A DNA stretch of 64,000 nt from Klebsiella oxytoca NBRC 105695 (GTDB taxonomy: Bacteria; Pseudomonadota; Gammaproteobacteria; Enterobacterales; Enterobacteriaceae). The translations under genes and the position numbers were made by a program. How positions within the stretch are numbered: the first letter of the stretch is position 1; every line of letters begins with the position of its first letter. Below the pieces are notes generated by a model. That model ran no database searches. It saw nothing but the letters and a program-made list of their open reading frames with translations, and was not told the origin of the DNA. The stretch covers positions 372,001-436,000 of the forward strand of contig NZ_BCZK01000001.1 of the NCBI RefSeq assembly GCF_001598695.1. The letters are read 5' to 3'. Of this stretch, positions 58,138-64,000 are shown in pieces.

Positions 58138-60150
58138 TCAGGTGCCGCTTTCCGCGAACGGAAAGATCGCATCGGGTCGTTTCCCGGGGGCGTCGTAAAG
58201 CGTCACGTGCGTCACGCGCTCGCCGCGCCAGAAGGTAATTTGCGTCCCGACTGGCGTATGATTCACTTGCACTTCCGTCAGCGGTGCGCTGTTGGCAAAA
58301 TCCCACAGGCAGACAAAACGCGCCTGCGGCAGGTGACTGCGTATGACCAGATAGCTGAGATCGTGAGTCGCCGGGTTATCGGGCGCCACTCCCTGCCAGA
58401 GTTCACCATCACCGGAAAGCCAGAGCGCAACGGTATCGCCGTCGCGCGCAAAGTGGCGCGGCTGGCAGCCGTTCAGCGGCGCCATGGTTGCATTGGCCAT
58501 ATGCCGCAGCGGTCCGCTGAGCGAAAAGGGCTGCGGCGTGCCGCTCTGATCCAACGCCTGCGCCGCCAGGTGCAAAGTCCAGTCGAGCTGCTGGCGATGC
58601 GGGTTCTCTACGGTAGAGAGATCGATCAGCACCTCTTCAAGCCATAGCAGGCGACGGCGAAAGCGCACATCTCGCCAGGCCGTCGCGTCCCACTCGACGC
58701 GGCTATGACTGTCTAGCTCCGGCGGCGGCTTGCCCCAGTCAACCTCGCTGTCCAGCCACAGTGCGTCGCTATCCATATGCCAGCCTGATACCTGCGGATT
58801 GGCCGGAGGCTGGTTGGTCTGATTGACGGAAAGCGTATTATGGGTGGCGCTGTTTTTGTAGTAGTCGTAGTGCATTTTCGCGCCGTAGCCGGTTGTGCCC
58901 ATATCCGGGAGCAGCCAGCCGTCGTGATGCCAGAGCATCAGCCCCAGCCTGTCGTAATGATCGTGTTCGCCGCCCCAGGGACTGTGCTTTATCAGCAGCG
59001 CCTGCTGCGGGCGCCGCCAGAGAGTGAGCCCCGCGCCTGGCGCAAACAGCGATTGCTGAGGAATGAGCGCCTGCGTCGTTTCAGGCAGCGGCTGGTTGCG
59101 CCACAGCAAGGTCTCGCGGACATCAGGTTCCGTTTCAATAAACTGCAGCACGGCGGCGTAGAGCGGGTCACGCCAGATAAACCAGGCGAATTCGTACAGA
59201 TCCCGGTGTCGCAGCTTTTCTTGTCCGGCGAGGCAGTCGTTGAGGCGAGGGAAGGTTCCGTCCGGCAGCAGCAGCGACAGCGGGAACTTCAGCATCGGCT
59301 GATACCAGGGGCCATCCAGCAGGCTCCAGCGAGTGCCGCGCGCCAGTTTTTCAAAGGCAAAAAAGCCCTGCAGCGCGTAGTAGTGGTAGTGAATCGAACC
59401 TTCAAACCATAGCCCCTCCGCCAGCAGGCCCTTTTCCAGCTGCCAGCGCAGGCCGTAAGGCTGGTTAACGGCGAATTCCAGCAGGCTCTCATCTTCGAGA
59501 ACGAAACCGAGAACGCCAAGCGCCGCGCTAATTTTGACTTCGTGATTATGAATCTGCGCAGTGCGGTGTTCGCGTAGAAACGTTGCCGCGCAGCGCAGCA
59601 GGTTGTCGCGAATATGCCGCTCTTCGGCGGAGGTTAAGCCGTCGCGAATAAAGTCATAACCCAGCGTCATCTCCAGAATACAGTTGGCTTCACACAGCGT
59701 CTGGGCGTTCATCTTCCCCGGTCCGTTGTTGGGAATATCACCGTGAATTTGATAGCCGGGATAGACGTCAGCGTAACCCATCAGCAGCGTGCGAACTTTA
59801 TCGCGATACGCCGTTTCGCCGGTCAGCCGCCATATCAGACCAAGCTGCTGACAGGCGCTGGCGTTACGACCGTTCATTTCTCGCCACCATGCGCCGTCCC
59901 ACGGCTCACCGCTGAAAATTTCGCCATCAACCGGGCAGGCGTGGCGATGAGGCATATCCGCCCGCCACGTCAGCCGCACGCCGTGATGGGGGCAAAAATA
60001 GTAGAGGTTCCAGCTGGCGATCCCCGTTTGTGGAATGAGCGCCGTCGCGTCAAGCTGCGGTTGCGCTTCCTGCACCAGCCGTTCAAGCAGACCGCTATCG
60101 CCGGCTGCACGTCTGGCAATGTCGGGCCAGAGTCCAGAAAATTGTTTCAT
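58138..60150 (-). CDS. Heparinase II/III-type polysaccharide lyase (oligo-uronide lyase)
   Basis: 670 residues without a signal peptide, so probably cytoplasmic. An N-terminal alpha/alpha-toroid part (about 1-320, with PNNGPGKMNAQTLCEANCILE and HNHEVKISAALGV) is followed by a beta-sandwich with the Hepar_II_III pattern HSPWGGEHDHYDRLGLMLWH, DMGTTGYG and YYKNSATHNTLSVN. These His and Tyr residues are those of PL15/PL17-type exolytic lyases. Such enzymes release unsaturated uronate monomers from oligosaccharides by beta-elimination; the exact uronan is not decided. Its ATG overlaps the stop of the secreted lyase upstream (TAATG). Confidence 0.8.
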   Translation of the reverse strand: MKQFSGLWPDIARRAAGDSGLLERLVQEAQPQLDATALIPQTGIASWNLYYFCPHHGVRLTWRADMPHRHACPVDGEIFSGEPWDGAWWREMNGRNASACQQLGLIWRLTGETAYRDKVRTLLMGYADVYPGYQIHGDIPNNGPGKMNAQTLCEANCILEMTLGYDFIRDGLTSAEERHIRDNLLRCAATFLREHRTAQIHNHEVKISAALGVLGFVLEDESLLEFAVNQPYGLRWQLEKGLLAEGLWFEGSIHYHYYALQGFFAFEKLARGTRWSLLDGPWYQPMLKFPLSLLLPDGTFPRLNDCLAGQEKLRHRDLYEFAWFIWRDPLYAAVLQFIETEPDVRETLLWRNQPLPETTQALIPQQSLFAPGAGLTLWRRPQQALLIKHSPWGGEHDHYDRLGLMLWHHDGWLLPDMGTTGYGAKMHYDYYKNSATHNTLSVNQTNQPPANPQVSGWHMDSDALWLDSEVDWGKPPPELDSHSRVEWDATAWRDVRFRRRLLWLEEVLIDLSTVENPHRQQLDWTLHLAAQALDQSGTPQPFSLSGPLRHMANATMAPLNGCQPRHFARDGDTVALWLSGDGELWQGVAPDNPATHDLSYLVIRSHLPQARFVCLWDFANSAPLTEVQVNHTPVGTQITFWRGERVTHVTLYDAPGKRPDAIFPFAESGT

Positions 60151-61388
60151 TAGCGGTTATCCCTGACCTCTGACGATGGGGAAAGCGGAACAATGAGCGT
60201 GGTGATATCGTCGGGATATTTCGCTCTTAACCATTGCGCTTTGGCGCGGAACAGGGGATCTTCCGGCCAGGCATGCGCGGCGGTGGCCATATTGCGCAGC
60301 GCTTTCTTGTCGTCCATCTTATCAAGGTCTTTCCAGGGCCATGGCGTATCGCTGTTAATAAACCCGGCGATGTATTGATAGCCTTTGCGCAGGCTATGGT
60401 CGTCGAGGGTGAAGTTCCAGATATCGACGCCCGCCTTCTCGCCCAGACGACCCAGTCGGTTATAGGCTTCAAGGTTGAAATTGCTGTAGTGCCACGGACG
60501 CGTGCGCTCCAGCTCGCCCATCTGGCGGCCTTCAATGTCGAATTGCCCGGCAATTCGTCGCAGCTGGGTGATGTACAGGCGCTGTTTCGCCTCGTCAGTT
60601 TTACCGCTAAACAGGGCGAAGGTCGCGGCCTGCATATCAAAATAGCTGCCGTGGTTGTTGTGCCAGTTATCTTCTTCGAAACCGTTCTGGCTGGTGGTCA
60701 TCCACTGGTAATACTCGCCAAACCACTGCTTTAATGCGCTAACGTCGTTTTCGTTCAGCGCCTCTGAGGATTGCAGCAGGGCGATAGCATCCACCACCTC
60801 TACCAGCGCGCGGCTATCAATAATGCCGATACCGCGTCCGGTATTAATGCCGGGAATGGCCTGGGCATATTGCAGGTTGGGATTCATGCGCGTTTGTGGA
60901 TCGATAAACCAGCTCTTCAACTGGGCCGCCGCCTTCTGCGCGTAGCGATTGTCCTGGGTGAAGTACCACGCCAGCGCAAGGGTTGATACGTCGTTACTCA
61001 TCTTCACCAGGCGGTTTTTATCGGTGGCATCGCTATTGGCATCCGGGTTGGTTTGCCCATCCTTACGAATATAGGGCAGTCCGTCTTTCGTATCAGGGTT
61101 CGGCCACCAGTAGGGAGGGAAACTATAGTAGTCGTGCTTATCGCCGCTGGCGGCGACCAGGGTTTTATCCATCACCGAGAACAGCGGATGCTTGAGCGCC
61201 AGATCGGCTTTTTTTTGCAAAGCCGCTTGCGCCTGCACGAATAGCGGATCTTTCGCGGCAATCTGCTGGCGGCTAAAGGTTAAATCCTTTCCGTCGAGCG
61301 TGTACGGCTCAGCGGCATATGAGGAGGCGCTAAGGCCGGAACAAAACAGCGCAATGCCTAACAAACCTCGGCGAGGTATTGAGATCAT
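60150..61388 (-). CDS. Secreted alginate-lyase-superfamily enzyme
   Basis: 412 residues from ATG 61388; upstream codons are not signal-like. Signal peptide ends SSYAAEP, so periplasmic or secreted. The alpha/alpha-barrel Alginate_lyase (PF05426-type) domain is indicated by YYSFPPYWWPNPDT, LNPNLQYAQAIPGINTGRGIGIIDSR-like residues and the catalytic-region NWHNNHGSYFDMQ. Families with this domain (PL5, PL38) cleave alginate or glucuronan. Coupled to the downstream lyase by a one-base overlap, suggesting polymer cutting outside and oligomer cleavage inside. Confidence 0.78.
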   Translation of the reverse strand: MISIPRRGLLGIALFCSGLSASSYAAEPYTLDGKDLTFSRQQIAAKDPLFVQAQAALQKKADLALKHPLFSVMDKTLVAASGDKHDYYSFPPYWWPNPDTKDGLPYIRKDGQTNPDANSDATDKNRLVKMSNDVSTLALAWYFTQDNRYAQKAAAQLKSWFIDPQTRMNPNLQYAQAIPGINTGRGIGIIDSRALVEVVDAIALLQSSEALNENDVSALKQWFGEYYQWMTTSQNGFEEDNWHNNHGSYFDMQAATFALFSGKTDEAKQRLYITQLRRIAGQFDIEGRQMGELERTRPWHYSNFNLEAYNRLGRLGEKAGVDIWNFTLDDHSLRKGYQYIAGFINSDTPWPWKDLDKMDDKKALRNMATAAHAWPEDPLFRAKAQWLRAKYPDDITTLIVPLSPSSEVRDNR

Positions 61389-61914
61389 AGTGATAACCCT
61401 TCTGCATAATATGAGAAAAGATAACAACAGAATTATACCTGTCGCGTATTTTAATGACGCATAAAACAGGCGGTTTAATTAAAGGCGAACTATTTGAATA
61501 TTCGATGGCGTGCAGTGTAAAAGACAAAGTGATTTTTTTTGTGATATCCATCAAACTTATTGTCATGGATAAATAATGGCGTTTTTAATGCTGCCGCCGT
61601 CACACAATTTCGCCTTTTTCCAGATTTTTTGAATGTTTTAACAAAATCAGTAAATTTATAATTTATTGATATTATTCGATATTTTATTTGTGTCACCTTT
61701 TTTGTCACTTCTTGATGTGATCTGCTTCTATTTTTTGATTTTTGAAACGCGATTTCTTTTTAGTGTGGTTGTATTGGGAAATACATTTCTATCTAATGAA
61801 GGGAAATATTTCTTACGTCTGCTTTATTAACGTCTTAGCGATATTCAAATACCTTGCTGTGTATTAATTAAGAATTTAATTACCTTTGTGCCCTACAATA
61901 AAGGATATGCCATC
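61389..61914. other. AT-rich divergent promoter region of the lyase/ABC locus
   Basis: 526 bp between the secreted lyase and the binding-protein gene. Strongly AT-rich with long T-runs, especially 61600-61890, unlike the flanking genes. It holds a CRP-like site at 61540 and a second TGTGA half-site near 61715. No gene or KdgR box could be supported. Confidence 0.5.
61540..61555. promoter_or_regulatory. Candidate CRP site in the lyase/ABC promoter region
   Basis: TGTGATATCCATCAAA matches the CRP consensus TGTGA-N6-TCACA with one mismatch in the second half. It lies 152 bp from the lyase start, suiting catabolite control of a sugar-use locus. Confidence 0.5.
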
Positions 61915-63204
61915 ATGTCTGCCAATAAATTACGTTCACTATTACTTCTCACCGCACTCGGGCTCGGCCTTAGCCAAAGCTATGCGGCTACCACCCTCAA
62001 CGTTTGGATCCGCGCCAGCAACGACTCGAAAAATATCTACAAACAAGAAGCGGAAAAATTTGAAGAATCAACCGGTATCAAAATCGCGTATTTCAACGCC
62101 ACTACCGACTTTGAACAGCGGCTGGCGCGCGCCACGGCGGGCAACGCCTTACCCGATCTGATTTTTAACGATGCGGCTTCGCTGGGGCAGTTTATCCAGC
62201 TGGGTATTGCCGAAGAAATTGACCCGCAAGCGATCGCCGGCGGCGACCAGCTATTCCCGACGGCCTGGAAAAGTACCCGCTATATCGACGGCAAATACTA
62301 CGGCGTACCGACTTCAGCGCAAACCTTCGCGCTGTTCGTACGCAAAGACTGGCGTGAAAAACTGGGGCTGCCGCAGCCTAAGAGCTGGGATGATATCCAG
62401 ACCCTGGCGAAAGCCTTCACTACCCAGGATCCCGACGGCAACGGCAAAAATGATACCTACGGCTTTATCGTTCCCGCCTCCACGACACGCGGCTACGCCA
62501 GCTGGTTTATGAGCAGCTTTATCTGGCAGGCTGGCGGTGATTTCGTTAAAGAAGAGAGCGGAAAGTTCAGCGCCTCGCTCAATACGCCGGAAGTGGCTCA
62601 GGCGATGACCTTTATACGCACCATGATGTGCGAAAAAGTCACCCAGCCGGGGGCGATTAACGCCACCACCGCCGACGTTATTCCATCCTTCCGCTCAGGG
62701 CAAAGCGGCATGTTCTTTAGCGGCCCGTACCATATCGCGCTGTTCGATAAAGATCCCGGTAAAGACAATTTTGAAGTGGTTCCGGTGGTGGGGCCAAAAG
62801 GCGAAGCGACTCTCGCGGAGGGCACCACGGTCTTTATGATGAAGAGCAGTAAACAGAAAGAGGCGGCGCGTAAATTTATCGAATTCATGATCTCGCCGGA
62901 AGGCCAGGAGATCGGCATGGGTAAAGGCAGCCAGCATATACCGGTGGTGCGCCTGCCGGTGAATAAGAACGTCGACGTCAAAGCCGTTTATCAGGACGCG
63001 CGCTGGGAAACTTTCGCCAGACTTTACAATGAACAGGGACGCTACGTGCCGCAAATTCCTAACTGGACGCCGGTACGTCAGGTGGCCGCCGACGGTTTTA
63101 ACCGGATTTTTGCCGACTGCAGCAGCGATATCGCCGGCGAGCTGAAAACTATCGACGGCAAGGTGAACGCTGAGCTGAAAAAACAAAACGTGCTGGCTAA
63201 CTGA
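61915..63204 (+). CDS. ABC transporter sugar-binding protein (SBP family 1)
   Basis: 429 residues from ATG 61915, nine bases after AAGGA; a GTG at 61888 would spoil the signal peptide. Signal peptide ends SQSYAA. The family 1 solute-binding fold shows LNVWIRASNDSKNIYKQEAEKFEESTGIKI-type opening, then DLIFNDAASLGQFIQLG, YGVPTSAQTFALFVRKD and EGTTVFMMKSSKQKEAARKFIEFM. Members bind oligosaccharides in the periplasm. Next to two uronan-type lyases, so an oligo-uronide is the likely ligand; this is inference. Confidence 0.87.
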   Translation: MSANKLRSLLLLTALGLGLSQSYAATTLNVWIRASNDSKNIYKQEAEKFEESTGIKIAYFNATTDFEQRLARATAGNALPDLIFNDAASLGQFIQLGIAEEIDPQAIAGGDQLFPTAWKSTRYIDGKYYGVPTSAQTFALFVRKDWREKLGLPQPKSWDDIQTLAKAFTTQDPDGNGKNDTYGFIVPASTTRGYASWFMSSFIWQAGGDFVKEESGKFSASLNTPEVAQAMTFIRTMMCEKVTQPGAINATTADVIPSFRSGQSGMFFSGPYHIALFDKDPGKDNFEVVPVVGPKGEATLAEGTTVFMMKSSKQKEAARKFIEFMISPEGQEIGMGKGSQHIPVVRLPVNKNVDVKAVYQDARWETFARLYNEQGRYVPQIPNWTPVRQVAADGFNRIFADCSSDIAGELKTIDGKVNAELKKQNVLAN

Positions 63205-63215
63205 GGACACAAGTG

Positions 63216-64000
63216 ATGACGCTGCATGAGACGAAGTCCTCGCCGATAAAGCAGGCCGCTTCGCCTGACTCAACCGGATGGCTGAGTGCAAAGCGTAAGC
63301 GGGCGCTGATCCCGTGGCTGTTTTTGGCGCCTGCGCTGATTATTTTCAGCTGGTTTAAGTTTATCCCCATGATTCAGGGTCTGGTGATGAGCTTTTACAA
63401 GGTCAACTTTAATCAGCCGAACGAGTGGGTAGGACTCGATAACTTCACCCGCGCTTTTGCCGACGCAGAGTTGCACGCGGCGGTGGTGAACACTTTGCTG
63501 TACGTGGTGGTAACGATGTTCGCCGCGGCTATCCTGGCCTTCTTCCTCGCCATGCTGCTGGAAGGCCCGGCGCGCCATCTGCGCTTTATTCGAACCGCCA
63601 TCTTTTTACCCGCGGTCACCAGCGCGGCAATCGTCGCCGAAATGTGGCGCATTTTGTTCAACCCGACGCCCAATGGTGTGGTTAACCACATCCTCAGCTG
63701 GTTTGGCGTCGCCGATCAGGGCTTCCTTGCCAGCTCCGATCAGGCGCTGGGGGTCATCATGCTGCTGCATATCTGGAAAGCGGTGCCCTACAACATGGTG
63801 ATTTTTATTGCCGGTCTGGCGGGAATCAGCCGCGATTTATACGATGCGGCGAACGTCGACGGCGCCAGCTGGTGGAATCGTCTGCGCTACGTCACGCTGC
63901 CCGGCATGATCCCGGCGCTCTCGGTGGTGCTGATGCTCTCCTTTATCCGCGGTTTCCGCGTGTTCGCCGAGGTGTACGCCACCACCGGCGGAGGGCCGTC
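63216..64000 (+). CDS. ABC sugar transporter permease (5' part, MalF type)
   Basis: The frame runs off the window end, giving 261 codons. ATG 63216 (a GTG one codon earlier is possible) lies behind GAGGA, 11 bp after the binding-protein stop. After a 26-residue polar N terminus come membrane segments (about 29-50, then 88-110, 121-141, 175-200) and the EAA-loop motif LYDAANVDGASWWNRLRYVTLP, which docks the ATPase. Binding-protein-dependent sugar permease of the MalF family; a MalG-like partner is expected just beyond. Confidence 0.88.
   Translation, partial: MTLHETKSSPIKQAASPDSTGWLSAKRKRALIPWLFLAPALIIFSWFKFIPMIQGLVMSFYKVNFNQPNEWVGLDNFTRAFADAELHAAVVNTLLYVVVTMFAAAILAFFLAMLLEGPARHLRFIRTAIFLPAVTSAAIVAEMWRILFNPTPNGVVNHILSWFGVADQGFLASSDQALGVIMLLHIWKAVPYNMVIFIAGLAGISRDLYDAANVDGASWWNRLRYVTLPGMIPALSVVLMLSFIRGFRVFAEVYATTGGGP

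Noticed and set aside
61460-61485. KdgR operator upstream of the secreted lyase
   Set aside because: ATAAAAC-AGGCG-GTTTAATT has five bases between the arms instead of three, so it was not called.

Overview
The window is a chromosomal segment of an enteric gammaproteobacterium, most likely of the Klebsiella/Raoultella group. Gene order follows the E. coli ruvB-znu-pykA-zwf-edd-eda-purT-ptrB-exoX-holE ... prc-htpX-kdgR-mgrB-cspC-mntP-manXYZ-sdaA-pabB block almost gene for gene. The 47-residue MgrB (42112-42255) is very close to the Klebsiella form as I remember it, and an FtsI-like PBP of the Salmonella PBP3SAL type sits beside cspC. These identifications rest on recalled family sequences and motifs; no database search was run.

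Layout. 1-5.9 kb: end of ruvB, a REP-like pair, the zinc importer znuCB/znuA around a Zur operator, then envelope genes mepM and lpxM. 6-13 kb: a sugar-catabolism block with pykA, hexR, zwf, edd and eda (pyruvate kinase, HexR repressor, oxidative pentose phosphate and Entner-Doudoroff enzymes). 13-20.5 kb: purT (PurR box), yebG (LexA box), yebE, ptrB, exoX, holE and the copper-related yobA-yebZ-yebY group. 20.6 kb: the SdsR small RNA. 20.8-27.8 kb: an accessory insertion not found here in E. coli K-12, comprising an archaic (Csu-type) chaperone-usher pilus operon, an AT-rich control region, an unannotated 47-residue membrane peptide and a VirK/YbjX-family gene. 28-41.7 kb: pphA, yebW, yebV, rsmF, letAB, msrC, proQ, prc, htpX, yebQ and kdgR. 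41.7-47.9 kb: small-protein genes (yobH, mgrB, yebO, yobF), cspC, the second PBP3, rlmA, and the manganese exporter mntP with a riboswitch leader, then yobD. 47.9-58.1 kb: mannose PTS manXYZ, yoaL/yoaE, a c-di-GMP phosphodiesterase, sdaA, nudL, pabB and yoaH.

58.1-64.0 kb: a second accessory region. Two polysaccharide-lyase-type enzymes, one apparently cytoplasmic and one secreted, are divergent from an ABC sugar importer (binding protein plus a permease cut by the window edge). I infer uptake and breakdown of a uronic-acid polymer or its oligomers. Such products normally enter metabolism as 2-keto-3-deoxygluconate and are cleaved by Eda, which is encoded in the same window, as is the repressor KdgR.

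The most unusual items are the archaic pilus island, the small membrane peptide whose start codon lies in an inverted repeat, the uronan lyase/ABC locus, the PBP3 paralogue with SSD in place of SxN, the shortened YobF frame, and the yoaL leader frame overlapping yoaE.
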